From NCBI RefSeq assembly GCF_023078355.1, contig NZ_CP095552.1, forward strand, positions 1,054,001 to 1,118,000: DNA of 64,000 bases. Reading direction: 5' to 3'. This document shows, in pieces, positions 48,126 to 56,584 of this stretch. Made by a program: the position numbers and the translations under genes. Below the pieces are notes generated by a model that worked only from the letters and a program-made list of their open reading frames with translations, was not told the DNA's origin and searched no databases. Origin of the DNA: Gordonia hongkongensis (GTDB lineage Bacteria > Actinomycetota > Actinomycetes > Mycobacteriales > Mycobacteriaceae). Within the stretch, counting starts at the first letter, position 1. Each line of letters starts with the position of its first letter.

Positions 48126-48407
48126 TCACTTGTAGCCGAACGGGAAGATCTTGACGCCGGTGTAGTAGAAGATCGTCTGCCGGGTGATCCAGAGGATCCC
48201 GACGACGATCACCAGGATGACGACGCCGAAGATGAGATACGCCACGGCCTTCAGCGCGGGATGCCCATCGGAGGTCGTCCCGTCGGTGGCGACGGAACCG
48301 TCGGCGAGGGACCGCAGACGCAACCCGACTGCGAACAGCGCGGGCAGGCCCGCTCCCAGCATCAGTCCGACGATGAGGACCTTGCCGATGGCCTCGAACG
48401 TCTCCAT
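48126..48407 (-). CDS. Small two-helix membrane protein (Rv0544c-like)
   Basis: The 93-residue protein has two hydrophobic helices (LIVGLMLGAGLPALFAVGLRL and AVAYLIFGVVILVIVVGILWI) joined by a short polar loop. It sits directly after pitA (2-base gap) and before DUF3349, as in mycobacteria, which suggests a supporting role for the phosphate transporter. ATG 48407 is 2 bases from the pitA stop. Confidence 0.8.
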   Translation of the reverse strand: METFEAIGKVLIVGLMLGAGLPALFAVGLRLRSLADGSVATDGTTSDGHPALKAVAYLIFGVVILVIVVGILWITRQTIFYYTGVKIFPFGYK

Positions 48408-48409
48408 TC

Positions 48410-49705
48410 TCAGGCGCTCCTCTCCGGGTCGTGCTGCACGATGATCTCGGCCGGGATGACCGGCGGCAGCGGGAGGGTCGTGTCGTCCGTCTCGGTGGCG
48501 ACCGCTTCCTCCCACTCCTCGCCCGCGAGGGCCTCGCCCTCCCAGGCGTCGTTGACGTTCTCGTGGTCGACCTTGTTCTCCTGCGCGCGCCAGTACATGT
48601 AGCCCGACGCGACCACCAGGATCGCGAAGATGATGAGGGCCCCGGTGACTTCGCCGAACAGGTGCGCGAGGAAGTAGCAGGCGGCACCGACCGCGCCGGC
48701 GGCGGGCAGGGTCGTCACCCAGGCGACGGCCATCCGGCCGGCGACCGACCAGCGGACCTGGGCGCCTTTGCGGCCGACCCCCGAACCCAGGATGGAGCCG
48801 GTCGCGACCTGGGTGGTCGAGAGCGCCATGCCCGCGGCACTCGAGGTGAGGATGATGGCGGCCGACGACGCCTCGGCGGCCATGCCCTGCGGCGAGGTGA
48901 TCTCGACGAGTCCCTTGCCGAGGGTGCGGATGATCCGCCAGCCGCCCAGGTAGGTGCCGATCGCGATGGCGGCGGCGCAGCTGAACACCACCCAGAAGGG
49001 GAGTCCGTGGCTGACGCTCGACGCCTCGAGGTGTCCGGTGGCGATGAGGGCCATCGCGATGACACCCATCGTCTTCTGGGCGTCTCCGGTGCCGTGGGCC
49101 AGCGAGACCAGCGATGCGGTGGCGACCTGCCCGTAGCGGAAGCCGTCCTCCTTCTGCCGGTCGGCGATCCGGCGGGTGATCGCGAAGACCAGCCAGGTTC
49201 CGCACGCCGCGACCAGACAGGCGATGACCGGTGCGGCCAGCGCGGGGATGAGGATCTTGGAGGTGATCCCGGACCAGTTGATCCCGCTGACACCGATCGC
49301 GGCCAGGCCCGAACCGATCAGCCCGCCGAACAGGGCGTGGGACGAACTCGAGGGCAGCCCGAAAAGCCAGGTGAAGAGATTCCACAGGATGCCGCCGATC
49401 AGGCCCGCGAAGATGATGAGCAGCGCCGTCGTCGCCGACAAGCCGGCCACCAGCTCCCCGGCGTCGGGTCCCGAGGTCTGCTGGATGTTCAGCACGTCCT
49501 TGGTGATGGTGGCCGCGACCTCCACGGACAGGAAGGCGCCGACCAGGTTGAGCACCGCCGACAGCCCGACCGCGACCTTCGGCTTCAGGGCGCCGGTGGC
49601 GATCGACGTCGCCATCGCGTTGCCGGTGTCGTGGAAGCCGTTGGTGAAATCGAAGCCGAGGGCTGTGACCACCAACAGCACCAGGATCAGCATCTCGCCG
49701 CTCAT
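48410..49705 (-). CDS. pitA: Low-affinity inorganic phosphate transporter
   Basis: PiT-family metal-phosphate symporter, 431 residues with about ten helices. The family's duplicated signature is visible: GFDFTNGFHDTGNAMATSI near the N-terminus and LVSLAHGTGDAQKTMGVIAM in the second half, plus LFGLPSSSSHALFGGLIGSG. The C-terminal tail is acidic and cytoplasmic. ATG 49705 (MSGEMLIL) was chosen; ATG 49735 is 10 codons upstream. No PhoU-type regulator is adjacent. Confidence 0.94.
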   Translation of the reverse strand: MSGEMLILVLLVVTALGFDFTNGFHDTGNAMATSIATGALKPKVAVGLSAVLNLVGAFLSVEVAATITKDVLNIQQTSGPDAGELVAGLSATTALLIIFAGLIGGILWNLFTWLFGLPSSSSHALFGGLIGSGLAAIGVSGINWSGITSKILIPALAAPVIACLVAACGTWLVFAITRRIADRQKEDGFRYGQVATASLVSLAHGTGDAQKTMGVIAMALIATGHLEASSVSHGLPFWVVFSCAAAIAIGTYLGGWRIIRTLGKGLVEITSPQGMAAEASSAAIILTSSAAGMALSTTQVATGSILGSGVGRKGAQVRWSVAGRMAVAWVTTLPAAGAVGAACYFLAHLFGEVTGALIIFAILVVASGYMYWRAQENKVDHENVNDAWEGEALAGEEWEEAVATETDDTTLPLPPVIPAEIIVQHDPERSA

Positions 49706-49848
49706 GGTGACGATTGTGGGACCTACCGCCCTCATTTACCTAAACATCGGGCACAGTTCCGGTGCGCGGGGTCCCCGACCGGGGTGGACCTATCGAACGT
49801 TCAACAGACCCTCGGAAACCGGTCGCCGCTGTGGAAGAATCCGTCGGC

Positions 49849-50913
49849 ATGACATCGATGAAGCTGGGCATGCCGATCAACTACGCGGGCGACTTCCGCG
49901 AGACCATCAACAACCTCGCGGACTTCGAAGCCGCGGGCGTGCAGCGCATCGCGGTTCCGGAGGCCTACAGCTTCGACGCCGTCTCGCAGCTGGGGTACAT
50001 CGCGGCCAAGACCGAGACGATGGAACTGCAGACCGCGATCCTGCCGATGTACTCGCGGACGCCCACCAACCTGGCGATGACCGCGGCCGGCCTCGACTAC
50101 ATCAGCGGCGGTCGCGCGGTGCTCGGTATCGGCGCATCCGGTCCGCAGGTGATCGAGGGATTCCACGGCGTCAAGTACGACTACCCGCTGGGACGCGCCC
50201 GCGAGCACGCCGAGATCTGCCGGATGGTCTGGCGCCGCGAGAAGCTGGACTACCAGGGCAAGCACTACACGTTGCCGCTCGACGAGGAGCATGGCGGCTC
50301 GGGACTGGGCAAGTCCCTGAAGATCATCAATCACCCCGTACGCGACAACATCCCGTTGCTCCTCGCCGCCATCGGCCCGAAGAACATCGAGTTGGCCGCG
50401 GAGATGTTCGACGAGCTGCAGCCGATCCTGTTCCACCCCGAGCAGATCGACGCGGCCTTCGGTGAGTCGCTGGCGGCGGGCAAGGCCAAGCGCGATCCGT
50501 CGCTGGGGGATCTGGGCATCGTCGTCCAGGCCACCGCCCGCATCTCCGACGACGCCGAGCAGATCGACAACGCCAAGCAGCTCGTGCGCCATCATGCCGC
50601 CCTGTACATCGGCGGGATGGGCGCCCGTGGGAAGAACTTCTACAACCAGCTCGCCATCCGCTACGGCTACACCGACGAGGCGAAGCTGATCCAGGACCTC
50701 TACCTCGACGGCAAGAAGATGGAGGCCGCCGCCGCGGTCCCCGAGGACCTCGTCACGTCGATGTCGCTGATCGGTTCCAAGGCCCAGGTGGCCGAGCGGG
50801 TCGCGGCGTTCCGGGAGGCCGGTGTCACGTGCATCCTGGCCTCGCCCACCGCGCCGACCCACGCCGAGCGCGTCACCGAGGTCGAGCACCTGCGCGACAT
50901 CTTCGGGGGCTGA
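49849..50913 (+). CDS. LLM-class F420-dependent oxidoreductase
   Basis: The 354-residue luciferase-like monooxygenase fold shows MKLGMPINYAGDF, FEAAGVQRIAVPEAYSFDAVS, the cofactor region TAILPMYSRTPTNLAMTAA and GLDYISGGRAVLGIGASGPQVIEGFHG, and SLIGSKAQVAERV near the C-terminus. This pattern is typical of mycobacterial F420-linked enzymes. The substrate is unknown. ATG 49849 starts the family's first strand. A 15-bp hairpin begins 19 bases after the stop. Confidence 0.88.
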   Translation: MTSMKLGMPINYAGDFRETINNLADFEAAGVQRIAVPEAYSFDAVSQLGYIAAKTETMELQTAILPMYSRTPTNLAMTAAGLDYISGGRAVLGIGASGPQVIEGFHGVKYDYPLGRAREHAEICRMVWRREKLDYQGKHYTLPLDEEHGGSGLGKSLKIINHPVRDNIPLLLAAIGPKNIELAAEMFDELQPILFHPEQIDAAFGESLAAGKAKRDPSLGDLGIVVQATARISDDAEQIDNAKQLVRHHAALYIGGMGARGKNFYNQLAIRYGYTDEAKLIQDLYLDGKKMEAAAAVPEDLVTSMSLIGSKAQVAERVAAFREAGVTCILASPTAPTHAERVTEVEHLRDIFGG

Positions 50914-50923
50914 TCTCTCCGAT

Positions 50924-51478
50924 CTAGCAACCCAGTACGGCGGCCTTCGCCAGGCCGCCGTACTGGTACGCGTAGACGCCGGCCCACAGAACCGGGTTGG
51001 CGCTGTAGTCGCGCGGTACCGCGTGCATGACGACGTCGCCGTCGAAGCACTGGCCGAAGATGAACCGGGCCCGCACCAGGTGGTAGCTCCAACTGATGAC
51101 GATGACGTCGTCCCAGTTGTGCTCCCGGGCCATCTGCCGGACGTACATCGCCTCCCCGCGCGTCGTCGAGGGCTCCGGCTCGAAGCACGTGACGGTGATG
51201 GTGGCGGTCCCCGCCGAACAGGCGCCGGGCATCATGGCGTCGAACTCCGTATACGGCCGGTAGGGATCGGAGATCAGCACGTGATTGGCGTAACCCCTTC
51301 GCGCTAGCTCGATTCCGTAGGCCTCGCGGCCGTCGTGTTCGCCGCCCAGGACGACGATGGCGTCCACCTTGCGCAGCGGGTCCTGGTGGTCGCGGGTGAA
51401 CAACTGGTAGCCGAGTACGGCGGAGGCCACAATGGCGACGACCAGGACGCCGACGAGGACCCGGAGAGCGCGTTTCAT
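50924..51478 (-). CDS. YdcF-like DUF218 membrane protein
   Basis: The 184-residue protein has one N-terminal membrane anchor (ALRVLVGVLVVAIVASAVLGY) and a DUF218 domain (AIVVLGGEHDGREAYGIELA, HVLISDP, STTRGEAMYVRQMA, VIVISWSYHLVRARFIF). ATG 51478 overlaps the polymerase stop (ATGA), so it is coupled to polysaccharide synthesis. DUF218 proteins are linked to envelope biogenesis but the reaction is unsettled. The last codons lie within a perfect 15-bp hairpin. Confidence 0.82.
   Translation of the reverse strand: MKRALRVLVGVLVVAIVASAVLGYQLFTRDHQDPLRKVDAIVVLGGEHDGREAYGIELARRGYANHVLISDPYRPYTEFDAMMPGACSAGTATITVTCFEPEPSTTRGEAMYVRQMAREHNWDDVIVISWSYHLVRARFIFGQCFDGDVVMHAVPRDYSANPVLWAGVYAYQYGGLAKAAVLGC
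50932..50966. terminator. Bidirectional hairpin inside the ydcF-like 3' end
   Basis: Perfect 15-bp inverted repeat (CCAGTACGGCGGCCT and complement) with a 5-base loop. It lies in the last codons of the DUF218 gene and 19 bases after the convergent LLM gene stop, so one hairpin can end both transcripts. Confidence 0.65.
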
Positions 51479-52848
51479 GCCGCGGCGGGGAGTTTCTCGG
51501 GGTGCGACGGCGCCGGGGTACCCGGTGGTCCGGTGAGCCGCAGGGCGACGATCAGATACACCAGCATCAGGGACAGATCGGTGACCGAGACGGGGATGGT
51601 CACCGTGCTGAAGTCGAGTTGCATACCCAGCACGAAGAAGGCGATGAAGCCGCCGCCGTAGAACGCCACCCACGGCCGGCTCGAGCGCAGGCACCGATAG
51701 GCCAGGTAGCAGCCGTAGATCATGATCGCGGTGAACACCACTCCGACGAAGATCCCGCCGCGATACACCGACAGCAGCGGTGCGTTGGCAACATAGTTGA
51801 TGGTGAAGGCCTGTTCGGGATCCTTGAACTCGGCGATTCCCCATCCGTGCCCGAACAGCCAGTGGCCGTCCATCTTTCCCGGGAACTCACGCAGTGCGTC
51901 GGACCGGGCGGTGGAGCCGGTGTCGTCTTCTCCGAAGGAGGAGAAGATCCGGCGACGCGACGCCGGGAACGCGGCCAGCAGCACCATTCCGCCGACGAGC
52001 GACCCGGCGATGACGGCGCGACCCCGGGTCGTCATGGTGTGAAATGCGAGCATCAGCAGCAGGCCCAGCACGACGCTGAATATCGCCGCGCGGCTCAGAG
52101 TCATGGCGATCGCCGCGAACATTACGACAGCGAGAACCCAGCGCCGGCCGCCGTCGAAGACCAGCATGCTGATCATGAGGGCGGCGAGGAAGCCGATGCC
52201 CGCGGCGTTCGGGTCGATGTAGGTGCCGGACAGGCGAGCGGTGACCGACGCGCCGCTGAACACGAAGCGTCCCGCCGATGCCGAGTCATACCCGAAGGGG
52301 GACAGCAGATCGAAGGTGCGCGCGGACTTGTCCACGGTCAGCATCACGAGGCCCAGCCCCGCCGACACCGCGGACGCGACGACGAACACCTGGCCGAACA
52401 ACCGAAGTTGGTCGGGCCGAAGGCGCAACAGTGCCACGACAAGGAGGACTGCGCTCGACCATTTCACGTACTCGACGATGTCGACGGCGCCGTGCAGGGT
52501 TGCGACGACGGAGGCACCGCCGACGGCGACGAGCACGCACAGGGCGCGTTCCAGCGGGACGAACGTCCGTACCTCCCGCGTATGGAGCACGGTGGCGAGG
52601 AGCACCGCGACGGTGAGCGCGAAGATCATGGGAATCGGTGTGCCGGGCAGATATCCAGCAGGCAGCACAGCGATCACCACCGCCAGGATCCACAGCAGCC
52701 ACGTCGGATGGGCGAGTCCGACGTACCCTCCGATCACCAGGAAGACCGCAAGGAACGCCGCGGTCACCGCCGTTCCACCGGCCATCAGGCAGACGAAGGC
52801 GCCGACCGCCGCCGCGGCCACGATCAGAAGTGAACGAACGATCCCCAC
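51475..52848 (-). CDS. O-antigen ligase/polymerase-like membrane protein (Wzy type)
   Basis: The 457-residue integral membrane protein has about 11-12 helices and a large loop around DALREFPGKMDGHWLFGHGWGIAEF, the usual site of the Wzy_C domain; FGHGWG matches the conserved GxGxG region. It should polymerise or ligate repeat units outside the membrane. GTG 52848 was chosen since it begins the first helix (VRSLLIVAAAAVGAFVCLMAGG); residues further upstream look non-coding. It is divergent from the Wzz-like gene, so the 244-base gap likely holds both promoters. Confidence 0.83.
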   Translation of the reverse strand: MGIVRSLLIVAAAAVGAFVCLMAGGTAVTAAFLAVFLVIGGYVGLAHPTWLLWILAVVIAVLPAGYLPGTPIPMIFALTVAVLLATVLHTREVRTFVPLERALCVLVAVGGASVVATLHGAVDIVEYVKWSSAVLLVVALLRLRPDQLRLFGQVFVVASAVSAGLGLVMLTVDKSARTFDLLSPFGYDSASAGRFVFSGASVTARLSGTYIDPNAAGIGFLAALMISMLVFDGGRRWVLAVVMFAAIAMTLSRAAIFSVVLGLLLMLAFHTMTTRGRAVIAGSLVGGMVLLAAFPASRRRIFSSFGEDDTGSTARSDALREFPGKMDGHWLFGHGWGIAEFKDPEQAFTINYVANAPLLSVYRGGIFVGVVFTAIMIYGCYLAYRCLRSSRPWVAFYGGGFIAFFVLGMQLDFSTVTIPVSVTDLSLMLVYLIVALRLTGPPGTPAPSHPEKLPAAA

Positions 52849-53092
52849 TGCGGCATCATCGCACGATCCGACCGTACCCACCGGTTCGGAGCGTTCTCGG
52901 TAACGGGCGTGGGACGCAACGCGTTCAAGATCACAGTACTCGGAGCGCGCGGTCCGCGCGCACTGGTTAGAGTTGTCGCGTCGGGGGGCGGCACGAACGG
53001 TCGAACAGCCTCCACGGACACGTCCATCGGACATCACGCGGTGGATATTCGGCGCGTCAGCCAGCTCACCATCCCCGGAAGGAGGCATGTTC

Positions 53093-54577
53093 GTGCCACT
53101 CAGTGACTACGTTCGCGTCATCGTGCGTTATTGGTGGGCGCTCGTCGCCGGCGCGGTCACCTTCGGACTGATCGGTTTCGGTTACGGCATGTTCGTCCAG
53201 TCGACGGAATACGTGTCGTCCGCAAGGCTTTTCGTCACGGCGGAGGGCGGAACCTCGGTCGGCGAGTCGTACCAGAACAACCTCTTCGCCGAGGGTCGCG
53301 TCAACTCCTACGCGCAGGTCGCGGTGAGCGAACAGGTCGCCACTCGCGCGTCGGCTGCGCTCGACGGGGCGATCAGTCCCGCCGACCTGCGAGCCCGGAC
53401 GACCGCACTGCCGGTCGACGACACCGTCATCCTCACCATCTCGGTCACCGGACCGAGTCCACAACGCGCACAATCGTATGCGTCCGCGATCGCCCAGCAG
53501 ACCGTCGAGGTAGTCGAGGAACTCGAGACCTCTCGGCGCGGCGGCACCCCGGCCGCCTCGGCCGTCCTCTACGACGAGCCGGGCCTCCCCGCCCGCGTGA
53601 GCCCGCCGTGGCTCCCCTGGACCGCGCTCGGGGTCGTCGGGGGACTCGTGGTGGGTGTACTCACCGCGTTGCTGCTGGGGTGGCGCCGCCGGGGCACCGT
53701 CGAGGACGTGTCGGCGGCTGTGGATTCGGCGCACCACCCGGTACTGGCGACGGTGACACATCGAGCCGACGCGGCCGATGGGCCGGCGGGCCTCGGCACG
53801 GCCGATCCCGACGCCGACTCGCTGCGCGGAGCGCACAACCTGATCCGTTTCCTGGGGGCGCAACGACAGCCGGACGGCCTTGCGCCGCGGGTACTGGGGT
53901 TCGTCGGCGTCGGGAAGGACAGCGAAGCGGGTTCGGTCGCAGCGCGGTTCGCGGCCACGATCTCCGCCACGGGCAACAGTGTCCTGCTCGTCGACGGTGA
54001 TCTCACCGGCCACGGGATCACCGGCGCCACGTCGTCGTCCGACCATGGTCTGTCGACCGTCCTCACCGGCAGCGCCGGGAGCGTCGATCCGTTCGTGAAG
54101 CGAGGAGACCTCACGGTCCTGCCCGCCGGACCCGTTCCGCCGGAACCGGGTGCGCTGGTGAGCGGACCCGCGGTGGCCGGCGTGTTCGACGACCTGCGGA
54201 GCAGGTTCGACTACATCGTGATCGCCGGACCGGCGATCGTGTCGAGCCCCGGGGCCATCGTGTTCGCCGCACTCGCCGATGCCACCGTCGTGGTGGTGCG
54301 TAGTGGTGCCGCGACGCGGAAGTCGTTGCGCGAGACCGTGGAGACCATCGAGCTCGTCGGCGCCGTCGCCGGCACCATCCTGGTCGGCGGCACGGCCTCC
54401 CGGTCTCGTGCGGACAAGGCGGCTCCGGCGGCCGACGATGCGGCTCCGCACGTCGGGACGGACGCCGAACGCGGAGCGCCGAGTTCGGCCGGCATCCGCG
54501 CCGAGGTCTACCGCCACACACGGGACGGTCGCGTGGCGTCCCCGATCGGGGTGCCGGACGACGGGGCGGGTCGTTGA
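53093..54577 (+). CDS. Wzz-like chain-length protein fused to a degenerate BY-kinase domain
   Basis: The 494-residue protein has an N-terminal Wzz domain (first helix YWWALVAGAVTFGLIGFGYG, second helix WTALGVVGGLVVGVLTALLL near residue 190) followed by a CpsD/CapB-like P-loop domain. The usual Walker A is replaced by VGVGKDSEAGSV (about 271), and the Walker B Asp is lost (FDYIVIAGPA, about 371). There is no Tyr cluster, so kinase activity is unlikely. GTG 53093 was chosen because AAGGAGG lies 7 bases upstream; ATG 53087 is only one base from it. It is first in a run of genes joined by 4-base overlaps. Confidence 0.85.
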   Translation: MPLSDYVRVIVRYWWALVAGAVTFGLIGFGYGMFVQSTEYVSSARLFVTAEGGTSVGESYQNNLFAEGRVNSYAQVAVSEQVATRASAALDGAISPADLRARTTALPVDDTVILTISVTGPSPQRAQSYASAIAQQTVEVVEELETSRRGGTPAASAVLYDEPGLPARVSPPWLPWTALGVVGGLVVGVLTALLLGWRRRGTVEDVSAAVDSAHHPVLATVTHRADAADGPAGLGTADPDADSLRGAHNLIRFLGAQRQPDGLAPRVLGFVGVGKDSEAGSVAARFAATISATGNSVLLVDGDLTGHGITGATSSSDHGLSTVLTGSAGSVDPFVKRGDLTVLPAGPVPPEPGALVSGPAVAGVFDDLRSRFDYIVIAGPAIVSSPGAIVFAALADATVVVVRSGAATRKSLRETVETIELVGAVAGTILVGGTASRSRADKAAPAADDAAPHVGTDAERGAPSSAGIRAEVYRHTRDGRVASPIGVPDDGAGR

Positions 54578-55856
54578 CGCGGCGGTCGCCCCGTCGGATC
54601 GGCCTCTCCGGACTCGCCGCCGTGATCGTCACCGCTGCCCTGGTAAGTGGTTGTGGGACAAGCGGTGTCGCGGATGATTGCACCGGCCACGCCGCCATCC
54701 CCCTGACGATCCAACCGCCACCCGACCTGGTGACCCCGTACCCGGAACCGGTGGTCGTCGGTGCCCGCGACACGGGCAGTCCAGGTGCCGTCCTGGAGGT
54801 CGAGGATCCGCCGCGCGGCCCGATCCCGGTCATCGACGAACTCGGTGCGATAGTCAAACGCGTCGAATACCGATCGACATCCGGTCTGGATCGGTCCCCG
54901 ACGGTGGTCTCGGGGATAGTGGTGACACCGAAGGGCATCCCACCTGAGGGAGGCTGGACGACCATCTCGTTCGGACACGGCACCACCGGCGTGCTCGACA
55001 ACTGTGGTCCGTCGGAGTACGCCAACCTGATCGGCAGCGATCAGATCATCGCGGCACTGGTCCTCAACGGCTTCGCCGTGGCGATGTCCGACTACGAGGG
55101 TCTCGGGATCCGCGGTGCCGATCACGCGTTCCTCGACGCGCGATCGTACGGCTACAACATGATCGACGCGGTGCGTGCCGCACGTGCGGTCTTCCCGGGG
55201 CTGAGCGACAGATGGATCTCCTACGGGGTGTCGCTGGGTGGCATGGCCTCCTGGGCGGCAGGCGAACTCGCTCCCATCTACGGTGGCGGTCTCGACCTGC
55301 TGGGCACGGTGTCGCTGGTGCCGGTGTCGAACATGACCGGCCTGGTCGATCGCGCCGAACGGGGCACGCTGACACCCGATCAGGTCCCGATGATGGCCTA
55401 CCTCGTCGATTCGGTCGCCCGCACCCTGCCCGACGACTTCGATCGCGACGACTATCGGTCGGCGTTCCTGAGGGAGAACTGGGCCGAGGTGCTCCGCTGC
55501 ATCCCGATCGACGTCGACATCACCCAGCGCGTCCTGAACTCGATCGGTGTCGAGGACGTGCGGCCCCGGACCCCCGGGCCTCTGCGCGATTGCGCGACTA
55601 CCTCAGGTACACCGCGCTTCCGGTGGGGGTCGCGCGTGCCCCGACTCTCATCATGTACAGCACCGACGACCCGCTCATCGCGGCACCGTGGACCGAGGGC
55701 GCGATCCGTCGCGCCTGTGCGGCCGGGTCGCCGATCCAGGCGATTCGGCGGATCGGTGAGACGCACGCCGATCTGGACTCCGGTCAGTCCGTGGCATGGA
55801 TGAAGTCGCTGGCGAACGGATGGAATCCGCCGCAGAACTGCCAGGACGTGCAGTGA
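54574..55856 (+). pseudogene. LIP-family secreted lipase 1, frameshifted
   Basis: Lipoprotein of the secretory lipase (LIP) family. The signal ends at LVSGC (Cys27). FGHGTTG gives the oxyanion loop and YGVSLGG the nucleophile Ser220. The first frame runs to GVEDVRPRTP. At about 55570-55577, in CCCCCGGG, the frame moves by -1 and continues with RLRDYLRYTALPVG, the catalytic Asp in YSTDDPL and His in GETHADLD. Adding one base gives a complete enzyme of about 427 residues. TTG 54574 overlaps the preceding stop (TTGA). The intact downstream half suggests sequencing error or a very recent mutation. Confidence 0.82.
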
Positions 55857-56584
55857 GGTCCCCGTCGTCGCGGCGACCGTCGGACTACCTCGGCATGGTC
55901 CGCCGGAACATCGTGGTGGTCGTCGCCTCGTCGCTCGCCGCGGTTCTCGTCGGCCTCGGGGTGTTCGCCCTTACGCCCGAGACCTACGAGGCACGCTCGA
56001 GCGCACTCGTTCTCGCGCCGGGGCCCTCGAGTGTTGCCGCCGAGCAGGCCAGTGACCTCGCCGGGCAGTTACGTACCGCGAGCTACGTGCAGTTGGCGAC
56101 GTCGGACCAGGTGCTGGCCCGGCTGGTCGTCGACGACGACGCCGGGGTTCTCGGTGACGGCGTCACCCTGGACGAACTTCGTGGGCGCCTGATCGTCACC
56201 TCGCTGCCGGACACCGCGGTGCTCGAGATCGTCGCCACCGGACCCACATCGCAAGCGGCGATGTATCTCGCCGACGGCGTGGTCGAGGTCCTGCGCGACC
56301 TCGTGGTGGAACTCGAATGGAGCTCGGTGCCGATCGCGCGTCCGCTGCACGCGATCGACGTGATCGACGTTGCGCGGGCTCCCGATTCGCCGATACTGCC
56401 CGATCTCGGGAGCACGCTCGGCACGGCCGCGGCCTTGGGACTGGTGGTGGCTCTGCTGCTCGTCGTCGCAGTGGAGCTCGGACGCGATCGGGTCGTCGAC
56501 CCGCGGGAGGCACGCGTGCCACGGGCACCGGACCACCGCAGCGACGACGATCTGGTGGGGGCACGGGGAGGGACAGCACGATGA
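55853..56584 (+). CDS. Wzz-like polysaccharide chain-length determinant
   Basis: The 243-residue protein has two membrane helices (NIVVVVASSLAAVLVGLGVF near the N-terminus and GTAAALGLVVALLLVVAVEL near residue 205) around an extracytoplasmic domain with coiled character. This is the Wzz topology without a kinase. GTG 55853 overlaps the lipase stop (GTGA). It is a second Wzz-like protein in the same operon, so two chain-length modes or a heteromeric complex are possible. Confidence 0.78.
   Translation: MRSPSSRRPSDYLGMVRRNIVVVVASSLAAVLVGLGVFALTPETYEARSSALVLAPGPSSVAAEQASDLAGQLRTASYVQLATSDQVLARLVVDDDAGVLGDGVTLDELRGRLIVTSLPDTAVLEIVATGPTSQAAMYLADGVVEVLRDLVVELEWSSVPIARPLHAIDVIDVARAPDSPILPDLGSTLGTAAALGLVVALLLVVAVELGRDRVVDPREARVPRAPDHRSDDDLVGARGGTAR

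Noticed and set aside
53087..53089. ATG as start of the Wzz-like gene
   Set aside because: The AAGGAGG site ends one base before it; GTG 53093 has a proper 7-base spacing.
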